Source: Glycomyces albidus (GTDB taxonomy: Bacteria; Actinomycetota; Actinomycetes; Mycobacteriales; Micromonosporaceae). From it: a stretch of 64,000 nucleotides of DNA. The DNA lies in the NCBI RefSeq assembly GCF_009451885.1, contig NZ_WIAO01000005.1:163813-227812 (forward strand). The letters run 5' to 3'. The translations under genes and the position numbers were made by a program. The notes beneath the pieces were generated by a model that ran no database searches, was not told where the DNA came from, and was given only the letters and a program-made list of their open reading frames with translations. Every line of letters begins with the position of its first letter. The stretch's first letter is position 1. This document shows positions 43,915 through 53,900 of the stretch, piece after piece.

Positions 43915-44814
43915 CTACTGGTAGGTGTCCGGGCAGAGGTCCTCGGCGGTGAGGCCGTCGGGGTGGTTCTCCTCCAGGGTGAAGCCGTAGGGGCCGGTGA
44001 GCTCCTCCCACTTGGCGGTGTCGCCGAGGAGCTTCTCGAGCTCGTCGTTGACCGCGTCGCGGAAGTCGGCGTCGCTGGGCTGGAACACGGCCGCGCCGGC
44101 GCCGATGATGTCCTCGCCGGTCGCGGGGTCGACCAGCCAGAAGCCCTCGGAGACCTCGAGCTCGGGGTCGTCCGCGGCGGCGAGGCGGAGGTTGGCGCTG
44201 GTGAGCGCGATCGCGTCGCAGCGGCCGGCCTTGAGTTCGAGGATGAGCGAGTCGAGGTTGGCCTGCACGTTGATGCGGCCCTCGTCGTAGATCTGGTCGG
44301 CGATCTCGTGCTCGCTGGTGCCGTTCATGACCCCGACGACGCCGTCGGTGCCGGCCATCGAGTTGAAGTCGGTGTAGCCGCCGGGGTTGCCGGCGAGGGT
44401 CATGAGGGCGTCGGGCATGACGTAGTCGGGGTTGGCGAAGGCGACGGCCTCGCAGCGTTCGGGGGTGACGTACATGCCGGCGATCACGATGTCGTGGTTG
44501 GTGCCCAGGCCGGTGATGAGCGAGTCCCACTCGGTGAGCTTCCACTCGATCTGGTCGGCCTTGATGCCGAGCTGCTCCAGCAGGTAGAGCTGGGTGTCGA
44601 CGGACTGGCCGGTGACGGCGCCGTCGTCGCCGGTGTAGGCGTAGGGGGCCTCGTCGGCGTAGGCGACGCGGATGGTGGCGCCGTCCCTGGCCTCGTCGAG
44701 CAGTCCGCCGCCGCCGGCGTCGGTCCGGGAGCAGGCCCCGAGGGCGAGCGCCGCCGCCCCGGCCGAGCCGCCGAGGAGCAGATGGCGGCGGTTCAGTTGC
44801 ATTTCGTTCGACAC
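43915..44814 (-). CDS. ehuB: Solute-binding lipoprotein (EhuB-like)
   Basis: The 299-residue protein starts with a twin-arginine-like NRRHLLLGGSAGAAALALGAC, giving a lipobox with the cysteine to be lipidated, so it is anchored outside the membrane. The mature part is a family-3 solute-binding protein: VAYADEAPYAY, GMYVTPERCEAVAFANPDYV and the late AVFQPSDADFRDAVNDEL. The TPERCEAVAFANP stretch resembles EhuB (ectoine/hydroxyectoine) proteins. The GTG at 44814 has AGGAGG about eight bases upstream. It is first in the ehuBCDA operon, opposite a GntR regulator. Confidence 0.82.
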   Translation of the reverse strand: MSNEMQLNRRHLLLGGSAGAAALALGACSRTDAGGGGLLDEARDGATIRVAYADEAPYAYTGDDGAVTGQSVDTQLYLLEQLGIKADQIEWKLTEWDSLITGLGTNHDIVIAGMYVTPERCEAVAFANPDYVMPDALMTLAGNPGGYTDFNSMAGTDGVVGVMNGTSEHEIADQIYDEGRINVQANLDSLILELKAGRCDAIALTSANLRLAAADDPELEVSEGFWLVDPATGEDIIGAGAAVFQPSDADFRDAVNDELEKLLGDTAKWEELTGPYGFTLEENHPDGLTAEDLCPDTYQ

Positions 44815-44859
44815 TTCGGTCGCCTCCTGAGTCAGGTGTCTTGCCGACCCTAACGTTCT

Positions 44860-44878
44860 ATTGTAAGTTTGTCGACAA
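44860..44878 (-). promoter_or_regulatory. ehuB promoter with GntR-type operator
   Basis: On the minus strand TACAAT (44865-44860) is a good -10. The perfect palindrome TTGTCGACAA (44869-44878) sits just upstream, in the -35/-10 spacer, and matches the TTGT-N2-ACAA style of FCD-GntR sites. Repression by the divergent regulator is inferred. Confidence 0.6.
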
Positions 44879-45033
44879 TCTGATTATCGACGTTCGGTAA
44901 CGAACCTGCAAACGCGTGCCGCGGCCCGGTCGACGGCCCGGCCGCCCGGACGCAACCCGGTCCCGACATCGAACGTGGTGTACGGGTCGGCAGTAAGATG
45001 CTGCCCAGAAGCGACAGAGGGAGACAGGACAGC

Positions 45034-45837
45034 GTGGCGACTCGCAGCAGCGGACTGAGCGGGCTCGAAGGCGGCCGGCAGGTGGGGCGCCTCGCTCCCG
45101 TGCGCCGCGCCTCGACGGTGGACCTCATCGCCGAGCGCCTCCGCGAAGCGGTCGTCGACGGCTCCCTCCCGCCCGGCACCGTCCTCGGCGAAGCCGAGCT
45201 CGCCTACCAGCTCGGCGTCAGCCGCGGCCCCCTCCGCGAGGCCATGCAGCGCCTCACCGCCGAAGGCCTCCTGGTCATCCCGCGCCGCCGCGGCCTCGCC
45301 GTCCGCACCATGACCGCCGACGACGTCCGCGACGTCCACTGGCTCCGCGCCCAGATCGAACCCGAACTCGGCCGGCGCATCCTCACCCTGCCGGCCCCCG
45401 AGCGGCGCACCGTCCTCGCCGAACTCGGCGCCGAGGTCAAGCGCATGCAGCGCGCCCTCAAGAAGGACGACGCCCGCGCCCTCGGCGACGCCTACCTCGA
45501 CTTCCACCGCGTCCTCGCCGTCTGGGGCGGGTCGATGCGCCTCGCCCGGATGCTCGGCACCCTCCTCATCGAGACGCGCCTGTGCACCTTCTCGATGTTC
45601 GAGCACTTCGAGGTCCACCGCGACCTCGTCCCCGAGCACGTCGCCTTCGTCGAGGCGCTGGCCGCCGACGACGGCGAGCGGTTCGCGGCCCTGGTCCGGG
45701 TCCACCTCGAGGCCGAGGTCCGGCGGCTCCTCGCCGAGCCCGAGGGCCCCGGGAAGGGCGAAGCGGACCGCCTGCTGGCCGAGACCCCGGACGAGCCGCA
45801 GCCGCTCGACCGGCTCGACCTGCCCGAAGGGCTCTGA
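45034..45837 (+). CDS. GntR-family (FCD-type) transcriptional regulator
   Basis: The 267-residue protein has an N-terminal winged helix (AERLREAVVDGSLPPGTVL, ELAYQLGVSRGPLREAMQRL) and a C-terminal all-helical FCD ligand-binding domain (LRAQIEPELGRRIL, HVAFVEALAADDGERFAAL). The GTG at 45034 follows GGGAGACAGGAC and avoids the unsupported upstream extension. It is divergent from ehuBCDA with a 219-base gap holding a palindromic TTGTCGACAA site, so it probably controls that transporter, its ligand being the imported solute or a breakdown product. Confidence 0.85.
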   Translation: MATRSSGLSGLEGGRQVGRLAPVRRASTVDLIAERLREAVVDGSLPPGTVLGEAELAYQLGVSRGPLREAMQRLTAEGLLVIPRRRGLAVRTMTADDVRDVHWLRAQIEPELGRRILTLPAPERRTVLAELGAEVKRMQRALKKDDARALGDAYLDFHRVLAVWGGSMRLARMLGTLLIETRLCTFSMFEHFEVHRDLVPEHVAFVEALAADDGERFAALVRVHLEAEVRRLLAEPEGPGKGEADRLLAETPDEPQPLDRLDLPEGL

Positions 45838-45900
45838 GAACCGGTGGCGCCCAGCGGGTGTCGGCACCGGTAAATTTCCCGACTCGGCACATTCCGTTGG

Positions 45901-45929
45901 TGGACTGTGCGTTATGCAACCGATATAAA
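45901..45929 (+). promoter_or_regulatory. Promoter of the secreted SGNH hydrolase
   Basis: TGGACT (45901-45906), a 17-base spacer and TATAAA (45924-45929) lie about 44 bases before the ATG at 45973. Confidence 0.45.
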
Positions 45930-45972
45930 GAAGGCTCCCCCAGTCCGGACAAAATTCGAGACGGAGCCCAAA

Positions 45973-46773
45973 ATGTCCTACCCCCGACGAATCTCCACAA
46001 TGGCGGCGGCTCTGGCCGCCGCCGTCGTGTCGATACTGGCGCTGACCAGCGGTGCGGCCCAAGCCCAGACCATCGAGTACGTCGCCCTCGGCGACTCCTA
46101 CGCCTCCGGCGTCGGCACCCGCTCCTACCTCGACGACGGCAGCGACTGCTCCCGCTCGGCGGCCGCCTACCCGTCCCTGATCGCCGAGGAGATCGGCGCC
46201 GACCTCGACTTCGCGGCCTGCTCGGGCGCCCGGACCGGCGACGTCCTCGACGAGCAGCTCGGCGGGCTCTCCGACTCCACCGACCTGGTCACGATCACCG
46301 TGGGCGGCAACGACACCGGCTGGTCCGGCGTGGTGCAGCAGTGCGCCTACCCGTACCCGTGGACCTGCGACCGCCAGATCGACGCGGCCGAGGACTTCAT
46401 CCGGAACCAGCTCCCCGCCCGGCTCCACAGCGTCTACGACGCCGTCGAAGCGGCCGCCCCGAACGCCGAGATCATCGTCCTGGGCTATCCGCGCCTGTTC
46501 AACGGCGAGCAGTGCAACGCCATCACCCGCATCAGCCCCGGTGAGCAGTCCCGGCTCAACGCCGCCGCCGACCTCCTCGCCACCACCATCGGCCAGGTCG
46601 CCACCGGCCACGGCTTCGACTACATCGACGTCCGCGACGCCTTCGACGGCCACGCCGTCTGCGACGACACCGAGTGGATCAACGGCCTCTCCTACCCGAT
46701 CGCCGAGTCCTACCACCCCAACACCGCCGGCCAGCGCGACGGCTACTTCCCGCTGCTGAACGCGCTCGTCTGA
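45973..46773 (+). CDS. Secreted SGNH/GDSL-type lipase or esterase
   Basis: The 266-residue protein carries a signal peptide (basic YPRRIS, helix AAALAAAVVSILALTSG, cleavage after AQA) and then SGNH block motifs: GDSYASGVGT with the nucleophile serine, a central block with TVGGNDTG, and YHPNTAGQ with the catalytic histidine. Six cysteines in the mature part should form three disulfides, as in actinomycete secreted lipases. The ATG at 45973 follows CGGAG; the upstream frame extension is not supported. The enzyme acts outside the cell on lipid or ester substrates. Confidence 0.9.
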   Translation: MSYPRRISTMAAALAAAVVSILALTSGAAQAQTIEYVALGDSYASGVGTRSYLDDGSDCSRSAAAYPSLIAEEIGADLDFAACSGARTGDVLDEQLGGLSDSTDLVTITVGGNDTGWSGVVQQCAYPYPWTCDRQIDAAEDFIRNQLPARLHSVYDAVEAAAPNAEIIVLGYPRLFNGEQCNAITRISPGEQSRLNAAADLLATTIGQVATGHGFDYIDVRDAFDGHAVCDDTEWINGLSYPIAESYHPNTAGQRDGYFPLLNALV

Positions 46774-46794
46774 ACCGCTTCTCTGCGCACGCGC

Positions 46795-46825
46795 AAGGGC
46801 CCCGGCGCAACCCGCCGGGGCCCTT
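46795..46825. terminator. Bidirectional terminator between the lipase and the ESX-side gene
   Basis: aagggccccggcg / cgccggggccctt, a perfect 13-bp stem with a five-base loop, lies between convergent stops at 46773 and 46839 and has T/A ends on both strands. Confidence 0.8.
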
Positions 46826-46838
46826 CGACGTCAGTCCG

Positions 46839-47627
46839 CTACGCGGGGATCACGCCGGACGCGTCGCTGTCGCAGATCAGCCACACGCCCTCCTCCTGGA
46901 CCAGGTCCAGGCTCATCGTCTCGTCGACCGGGATCGAGCCGAACTCCGGCATCGAGACCTCTCCGGTCATGGACACGTCCACAGTGGCGTCGGTGCCGTC
47001 GATGGTCTCGTTCGTGACCTCGTAGTCCAAGGCCACCTCCATCGCGGAGAGGTCGATGCCCTCCATGCCCTCGGCGCTGCCGCTGGAGTACTCCTCCAGG
47101 GTCGCGTCCAGTTCGGCCTGGATGTCCGAGCACAGGTACGGGCGCACGTCCTCGGCGAGGGACTCGATGTCGGAGAACCCGCCGCTCTCCATGCCGCTGA
47201 TCGAGGCCTCCATGTAGCCCTCGACGACCTGGGTGGGGGAGTCGCCCGAACCGGGGGCGCCGCCGCCCCACGGCTGGAGCACGAGGAGGACGATCGCGAC
47301 GATCAGGACCACCGCGCCGCCGCCGATGCCGAGGATCAGCGGGGTCTTCGACTTCGGCGCCGGCGGCAGCGGGCCGCCGCCCGGCGCGCCGTAGCCCGGC
47401 TGGGCCCCGTACCCCGGCTGCTGCGGCTGGCCGTACCCCGGCTGCTGGCCGTAGCCCGGCTGGGAGGGCTGCCCGTATCCGGGCTGCTGGCCGTAGCCCG
47501 GCTGCTGGCCGTAACCGGGCTGCTGGCCGTACCCGGGCTGCTGCGGCTGCTGGCCGTAACCGGGCTGCTGGCCGTACGGGGGTTGTTGATTGGGGTCGTA
47601 CCCCGGCTGCTGCGGCGGGTAGGCCAT
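46839..47627 (-). CDS. Gln/Gly/Pro/Tyr-repeat single-pass membrane protein with extracellular domain
   Basis: Residues 1-85 of this 262-residue protein are repeats of PGYGQQ, followed by a basic PKSKTP, one membrane helix ([21 protein letters not shown]), a Gly-rich linker and a ~120-residue exterior. The exterior has [17 protein letters not shown] and a C-terminal [11 protein letters not shown], resembling DUF4878/NTF2-like lipocalin-type domains. The ATG at 47627 has GAGGAAG upstream. It lies downstream of eccB in the same direction. Such repeat-tailed membrane proteins are common around actinomycete cell-envelope loci; the function is unknown. Confidence 0.65.
   Translation of the reverse strand: MAYPPQQPGYDPNQQPPYGQQPGYGQQPQQPGYGQQPGYGQQPGYGQQPGYGQPSQPGYGQQPGYGQPQQPGYGAQPGYGAPGGGPLPPAPKSKTPLILGIGGGAVVLIVAIVLLVLQPWGGGAPGSGDSPTQVVEGYMEASISGMESGGFSDIESLAEDVRPYLCSDIQAELDATLEEYSSGSAEGMEGIDLSAMEVALDYEVTNETIDGTDATVDVSMTGEVSMPEFGSIPVDETMSLDLVQEEGVWLICDSDASGVIPA
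47395..47600 (-). repeat. Coding repeat array (PGYGQQ units)
   Basis: About ten in-frame copies of an 18-21-base unit (ccgggctgctggccgta type on the plus strand) encode the Gln/Gly/Tyr repeats of the membrane protein. Copy number could vary between strains. Confidence 0.7.
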
Positions 47628-47707
47628 GACGCTTCCTCGTTTTGTCGGGAGTGTGTCGCGCCAGGCTAACACGTGTGCCCCATCCCTGAATCCCCAGAAA
47701 ACGCCAA

Positions 47708-47739
47708 GGCCGCCGGGAACCGTCGAGCCCCCGGCGGCC
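47708..47739 (-). terminator. Terminator of the eccD-eccB operon
   Basis: ggccgccggg / cccggcggcc, a 10-bp stem with a 12-base loop, lies 18 bases past the eccB stop. Confidence 0.6.
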
Positions 47740-47756
47740 GCAGACGTCACCCGGCG

Positions 47757-49346
47757 TCAGCCGCCGGACTCCGGTTGCGCGCTCTCCTCTTCGCCGGTCT
47801 CGAAGCGCGGCGCCTCGCTGTCGTCGATCGTCAGCTGCTTGCGCGCCTCCCACGGGCTCAGGTCGTTGCCACTGGGGATCATGCTGATCATCGTGTGGGG
47901 CACCGACACTGCGGACACCCCCTGGTACCCGAGGAGGTTCTGGGTCCGGTTGGTCTCGCCCTCGTCCACGATCCCGAACTGGAACCCGAGGCTGTCCACC
48001 AGGAACGTGTTGCTCTGGATGGTCGCCCCCTCGTTCGTGCGGGAGTCGGCGAGGACCGCCCGGCCCGGCGGCAGCACCGTCTGGGCATCCAGGCCCGGGA
48101 CGCTGGAGTGGATGTCGCCCGCCTCGGTGAACTCGACCGCCTTCGCCGCCTCCGTCAGCGTCGACGGCGCCGAGTCGTACAGGGCGACCTCGATCCTGGT
48201 CTGGCCGTCCTCCTGCGAGGTCGGGTCGTACACCGCGCACAGCGCCGGCCGCTCGCTCTCGGGACGCCACACCTCTTCGCTGAGGACGTCCGTCAGGAAG
48301 CCGTCCGGGCCGTACGTCGCCTGCGCCCCGGTCGCATCGCGCACCGTGGGGCTCACGGTCACCGGCGTGCCGTACTTCGACTGGAGCAGGTCCTTCTGCG
48401 TCTCGGTGATCGGCGCGAACTCATCGCCCTTGTCACTGGTCTTGAGCAGCACGTAGAACGCGCCAGCGACCTCCAGCGGCTGACCGTAGGCGATCGTGGC
48501 GCCTTCGTCGGACTCGACGCCCTCTTCCGAAGTGGACTCGAAGTACGGCTCGATGTCGACCTGCAGCGGGGAGCCCGGCAGGATCGTCTCCATGAAGTTC
48601 GCGTTGACCGGGATCGCCTCGTCCGCGTTCAGCGCCAGCGAGTTGAGCACGCCGAGGTCGTCGATCCGGAACTTGCGGTCGTTCCACAGTAGGTAGAACA
48701 GGTCCCCGCCGTCCGCGCCGCCGCCGGCGACCTTCGTCAGCACCCACTGGTCCTCGCCGAGCCACGACGTGGGCGCCTGCATGTCCTCGATGACGAGCTG
48801 GGTCAACTGGTGGGTGTCGACGCTGCCGGCCTCGCGCGGCATCGAGCAGGCGTTCCAGTCCTGGTCCTGGAGGAGCTCCTCCTTCGTCGGCGGCTGGGCC
48901 GGCACGTCGTCGATGCCGACCATGAAGCCGCGGGGGATGTCCTTCAACGACGTCGCCTTCAGTGTCTGCACCGGCGGGTCGCCCTCGTACGGCTGGAGGA
49001 GGAGGAGCGCCGACGTGAAGTTCGTGACCGGCCAGAGCTTCGCCTCATTGCCCTCGGACGGCTGCTGGCCGTCCGCCGTCGTGTACACGTAGATCGCGCT
49101 GGTGCCCTTGACCTGGATGATGTGGTTGAACTCGGGCAGGTCGTTGCCCTTGCCGAACAGCGTCGCGACCGCGAAGCCGCCGAACACGAGCGCCAGGACC
49201 ATCACCGACACGAAGATCGACAGGCCGATGCGCCGCAGCGGCCGCTCGATCGAGTCGGGGTTGGCCAGCACCAGCGCCTGGTTCATCCGCGAGGTGATGA
49301 ACTTGTGGGCTTCCACCTGCTCGCGGCGGGAACGCATCTGGGGCAT
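47757..49346 (-). CDS. eccB: Type VII secretion protein EccB
   Basis: The 529-residue protein has a cytoplasmic arm with the EccB hallmark RREQVEAHKFITSRMNQALV, one membrane helix (IFVSVMVLALVFGGFAVATLF) and a large periplasmic region in repeated beta units. Two conserved cysteines (NACSMPREAG and PALCAVYDPT) frame the core. EccB is part of the ESX membrane complex with EccC, EccD and EccE. The ATG at 49346 has GAGAGG upstream. It follows eccD by 36 bases in one operon. Confidence 0.92.
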   Translation of the reverse strand: MPQMRSRREQVEAHKFITSRMNQALVLANPDSIERPLRRIGLSIFVSVMVLALVFGGFAVATLFGKGNDLPEFNHIIQVKGTSAIYVYTTADGQQPSEGNEAKLWPVTNFTSALLLLQPYEGDPPVQTLKATSLKDIPRGFMVGIDDVPAQPPTKEELLQDQDWNACSMPREAGSVDTHQLTQLVIEDMQAPTSWLGEDQWVLTKVAGGGADGGDLFYLLWNDRKFRIDDLGVLNSLALNADEAIPVNANFMETILPGSPLQVDIEPYFESTSEEGVESDEGATIAYGQPLEVAGAFYVLLKTSDKGDEFAPITETQKDLLQSKYGTPVTVSPTVRDATGAQATYGPDGFLTDVLSEEVWRPESERPALCAVYDPTSQEDGQTRIEVALYDSAPSTLTEAAKAVEFTEAGDIHSSVPGLDAQTVLPPGRAVLADSRTNEGATIQSNTFLVDSLGFQFGIVDEGETNRTQNLLGYQGVSAVSVPHTMISMIPSGNDLSPWEARKQLTIDDSEAPRFETGEEESAQPESGG

Positions 49347-49382
49347 CGGAATTCGCCTCTCGGATCGAAGGGGGAGTGGGGG

Positions 49383-50786
49383 CTAGCCCCGCAGCGACAG
49401 CGCGATGTCGTACAGGTTGCAGACCCAGCCGACCAGCGGCAGGATCGACACGATGAGCAGCGCCTCGATGATGTCGAGGCTGCGGCCCCACGTCGGGGCG
49501 ATCTTCTTGCCGGCCACGGCCAGGCCGTAGACCATCGCGATGAGCGTCAGGAGCGTCAGCGCGCCGAGGATCACCGTGAGCCGCACCAGGATGTTGCCCT
49601 CGCTGGCCACGAAGATCGCCGCGAGGGTCGCGGCCAGGCCGCCCATGCCGCCGGTGAGCATCACGATGCGCGCCGGGCGGTCCTCGATCGTGCGGGCGCG
49701 GCTGAGCAGCACCAGCGACAGGATCGTCGACAGGAGGATGCCCGGAAGCGTCCCCGAGAACGCCAGCGCGATCGCGGAGACCAGCCCGGTGACGGCCGCG
49801 AACGAGTACAGCGCCTCCAGGTAGTTCCCGGCGTGCTCCGAGAGCTTCAGGATCCGCTTGCCGTCGATGGCCTCGGTGTCCCCCTCCTTCAGCTCCTCGG
49901 TGGTCGTCGGCAGCGTCGGCGTGGGCACCATCGCCATCGTCAGGGACAGGCGCGGCGCGGCGGGAAGGAGCACCAGCGCCAGCGGCGCCGCGATCCCCGC
50001 GGCCGTGGCGGCGGTCCCGTCCGGGATGATCAGCATCAGCGCGGTGGAGACGCCGAGCACCACCGATCCGAGGATCGTCACGATGAAGACCGGGGCCGAG
50101 GCCAGGTCGCCCACGGCCACCATCGCGAGCACGCTGAACAGCAGGATCGCGGCGGCGGCGATGAGCACATGCGGTCCGGCCAGCTCGAACAGGTCCCGCT
50201 CGCCGGCGGCGATGAGCAGGCCGCCCACCCCTGAGTACAGGACGGCGGTGACCCCGAAGTACGTCGCGGCCCGGGCGTCGCCCACGGCGCGCGAGAGCAG
50301 CGCCGAGGCCCCGACGAGGACCGCGGCGATCGACAGGCCGACGATCGCGCTCGCGAGGTGCCCGGTCAGGAGGAGCGCGAGCGCCCCCACGCAGAGCGCG
50401 GCCGTGCCGACCCCGACGCTGAAGCGCTTGGTGGCGAGGTGGTCCCAGCGGTTGCCGCGCTGTTCGGTGGCGGTGGCGACCGCGTCGATCACGTCGTCGA
50501 ACACGATCTCGGGCTTGGCCGCGTCCGCCGGGTTGAGGTACAGCATCTCGCCGTCGGCGATCGCGAGCTGCGAGCACGAGTGCCCGGTGTCGAGCGGGGC
50601 GTCGCCGAGCCGGGCCAGGATCCAGCCGCCGTTGTCTCCCGCCTCGTCGATGTAGTACTCGCCGGCCTGGTGCAGGATCGTCGGCAGCAGGTCGGAGAGG
50701 GGGATGTCTGAGGGGAGTGCGAGGTCGATCCTGGTGCGTGGACTGACGATCGTCACCCTGGAGAGAGTGGCCGACTTGGTGCTCAC
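49383..50786 (-). CDS. eccD: Type VII secretion integral membrane protein EccD
   Basis: The 467-residue protein starts with a ubiquitin-like domain (TIVSPRTRIDLALPSDIPLSDLLP) and continues with about eleven membrane helices, matching EccD, the main pore-lining ESX subunit. The GTG at 50786 has GGAGG eight bases upstream. The long cytoplasmic loop between helices (TTTEELKEGDTEAIDGKRIL) is typical. It is the first gene of the eccD-eccB operon and divergent from eccC, so the core complex is built from two opposing transcripts. Confidence 0.92.
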   Translation of the reverse strand: MSTKSATLSRVTIVSPRTRIDLALPSDIPLSDLLPTILHQAGEYYIDEAGDNGGWILARLGDAPLDTGHSCSQLAIADGEMLYLNPADAAKPEIVFDDVIDAVATATEQRGNRWDHLATKRFSVGVGTAALCVGALALLLTGHLASAIVGLSIAAVLVGASALLSRAVGDARAATYFGVTAVLYSGVGGLLIAAGERDLFELAGPHVLIAAAAILLFSVLAMVAVGDLASAPVFIVTILGSVVLGVSTALMLIIPDGTAATAAGIAAPLALVLLPAAPRLSLTMAMVPTPTLPTTTEELKEGDTEAIDGKRILKLSEHAGNYLEALYSFAAVTGLVSAIALAFSGTLPGILLSTILSLVLLSRARTIEDRPARIVMLTGGMGGLAATLAAIFVASEGNILVRLTVILGALTLLTLIAMVYGLAVAGKKIAPTWGRSLDIIEALLIVSILPLVGWVCNLYDIALSLRG

Positions 50787-50968
50787 CGCGCGAACCTCCG
50801 GGTCAGGTCGAAATCGGGGGGACGGTAAAAGGATAAATCCCGCATGCAACGGCGGGTGTACCGCCCGTGTGGCGATGCGGCTCTACCCTGTTAGTGCGAT
50901 ACTCGACAGAGCGCGCTTATGTCTTTTATACGGCAGGGTGCATCCCCCGGTGAGTACAAGGACCCTCT

Positions 50969-53900
50969 GTGACGACGAAACTCTTCCGCAGGCCTCCGCG
51001 TAAGCGCGGACCTCAGGCCCCCCGCGGCGACATCCTCCTGGAGTCGCCGCCGGACATGCCCGACCCGCAGCCGAAGAACATCTCGCAGTATCTGATGATC
51101 CTGCCGATGCTCGCCGGGGCCGCCGCCATGGCCATGATGATGATGAGCCGGACGACCGGCGGGAGCGGCGGCAACAACACGCTCCGCATCGCCATGGGCG
51201 CCATGATGGGCATCTCCATGGTCGGCATGATGGCCACCAACCTGGGCGGCAACCGGGCCCAGAAGAAGGCCGAGTTCAACGCCGACCGGCGCGACTACAT
51301 GCGCTACCTCAACCAGGTGCGGCGCCGCGCGCGGAAGGGCGCCGAGCGCCAGTGGCGCGCGGCCCGGTGGCGCCACCCCGACCCGAAGGCCCTGTGGTCG
51401 CTGGTGGGCTCCCGCCGCATGTGGGAGCGGCGCGCGAAGGACGACGACGCGCTCGACGTGCGCGTCGGCATCGGCAAGCAGCGCATGACGATGAAACTGG
51501 TGCCTCCCGAGACCAAACCGGTCGAGGACCTGGAGCCGATGACCTCGATGGCGCTCAGACGCTTCGTCGCCGCCCACTCGAACGTCATCGACATACCCCG
51601 GTCGATGAAGTACACCGAGGCCGCTCGGGTGGTGCTGCGCGGCGAGCGGGCCACGGTCATGAACAACCTGCGGGCCCAGATCGCCCAGCTCGCGGTGCTC
51701 CACTCGCCCGACGACGTGATGATCGCGGTCGTCGCCGACAACGAGCGGATGCCCGAGTGGCACTGGATGAAGTGGCTGCCGCACCTCCAGCACCCCACCG
51801 CGGAGGACGGCGCCGGACCGGTCCGGATGTTCTTCAACACCACCACGCAGCTCGAGAACTCGCTGCGCGACCAGCTCTCCAGCCGCGGCGCGTGGTCGCC
51901 CGGCGCCACCGCCGGCGAGGGCCAGGCGCACCTGGTCGTCATCCTCGACGGCGGCGAGGTCGACCCGACCGGCATCATCGCCGCCGACGGCATGGCCGGC
52001 GTGACCGTGTTCGACTTCTCCGGCTACCTGCCGCGCAAGCCCGGACCGCAGATCAAGCTCTTCGACGTCACCGCGGAGGAGATCTACACGGACCAGGCCG
52101 GCCGGCGCCGCGTGCTCGGCAAGCCGGACGCGCTGTCGTACAACCAGGCCGAGGGCATCGCGCGCTCGCTGGCGCCGTGGCGGCTCACGCTCAAGGGCGC
52201 ATCGGGCTCGACCGAGTCCGGCGACGAGGACGCCTCGCCGATGGCCGCGCCCTCGAGCCTGCCGGAGATGCTCGGCTTCAACGACGCCGCGGCGCTCGAC
52301 CCGGCCGTGCACTGGCGCGAGAAGCCGATCAAGGACTACCTGAAGGTCCCGATCGGGCCCGGCCCGGACGGCGCCATCGTCGACATCGACTTCAAGGAGT
52401 CCGCGGTCGGCGGGATGGGCCCGCACGGGCTCCTCATCGGCGCCACCGGTTCCGGCAAGTCGGAGGTGCTCCGCACCATCGTCGGCTCGCTGATCGCCAC
52501 GCACTCCTCCGAGGAGCTCAACTTCATCCTCGTCGACTTCAAGGGCGGCGCGACCTTCGCGGCCCTCGACGAGCTGCCGCACGTCTCCGCGGTCATCACC
52601 AACCTCGCCGACGAGATCGAGCTGGTCGACCGCATGGCCGACGCGCTCGAAGGCGAACTGGTGCGCCGCCAGGAGGTGCTGCGCGCGACGGGCAACTTCA
52701 CCAACCGGTGGGAGTACGAGAAGGCCCGCAAGGCCGGGCAGCCGCTCGACCCGATGCCGACGCTGCTGATCATCGCCGACGAGTTCTCCGAGATGCTCGT
52801 CGCCAAGCCCGAGTTCATCAACCTGTTCCTCCAGATCGGCCGCATCGGCCGCTCGATCGGCGTGCATATGCTGCTCGCCTCGCAGCGGCTCGAGGAGGGC
52901 AAGCTCAAGGGCCTGGACACGTTCCTGTCGTACCGGGTCGCGCTCCGCACCTTCTCGGCGCAGGAGTCGCGCACCGTCATCGGCTCCGGCGCCGCCTACG
53001 AGCTGCCGCAGGCCCCCGGCCACGGCTACCTCCAGGTCGGCACCCAGGACCTGGTGCGCTTCCGCGCCGCGTACGTCGGCGGCGCGTACAAGCCGCCGAA
53101 GCGGGTCGCCTCGCGCGCCGAGCGCATCGCGGCCGTCCAGCACAAGGTGCAGCGTTTCCTGCCCGGCTTCGTCGAGCTCCCCCCGGAGCCCGAGGTCGAA
53201 GAGGAGGAGCCGGAGGAGGACCTGACCACTCCCGCCGAGGCCGCGGAGGACGAGGAGAACGAGAAGCTCTCCGAGCTCGAGGTCATGGTGAACAACTGCA
53301 TCGGGATGGGCCGCCCGGCCCACCAGGTGTGGCTGCCGCCGCTGGCCGAACCGCCGACCCTCGACCAGCTGCTCCCGCCGCTGGAGGCCGACCCGGTTCG
53401 GGGCCTGCACCCGAAGGGCTTCTCGCTCAACGGGAAGCTGCACGCCGTCCTCGGCGAGGAGGACCGGCCGTTCGAGCAGAAGCGCAGCCCGTTCATCGTC
53501 GACCTCTCCGGCGCCCAGGGCACCGTGGCGATCGCCGGCGGCGCCCAGTCGGGCAAGTCGACGATGCTCCGGTCGATGATCGGCTCGCTCGCGCTCCTGC
53601 ACACCCCGCGCGAAGTGCAGTTCTACTGCCTCGACTTCGGCGGTGGCACCCTGCGCGGCCTCGAAGACCTCCCGCACGTCGCGGGCGTCTTCGGCCGGCA
53701 GGAGGAAGAGGGCGTGCGGCGCACCATCCAGGAGGTCAACTCCATCCTGGACGAGCGCGAGGCGTTCTTCACCGCCAACAAGATCGACGGCATGGGCTCG
53801 TACCGGCGCATGAAGGAGCAGGGCCGGTTCGCCGAGGACCCGTACGGCGACGTGTTCCTGGTGGTCGACAACTGGATGACCCTGCGCGAGGACTTCGAGC

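Noticed and set aside
47395..47600. Possible CRISPR or satellite array
   Set aside because: The repeats are contiguous, have no spacers and encode in-frame PGYGQQ units of a real gene.
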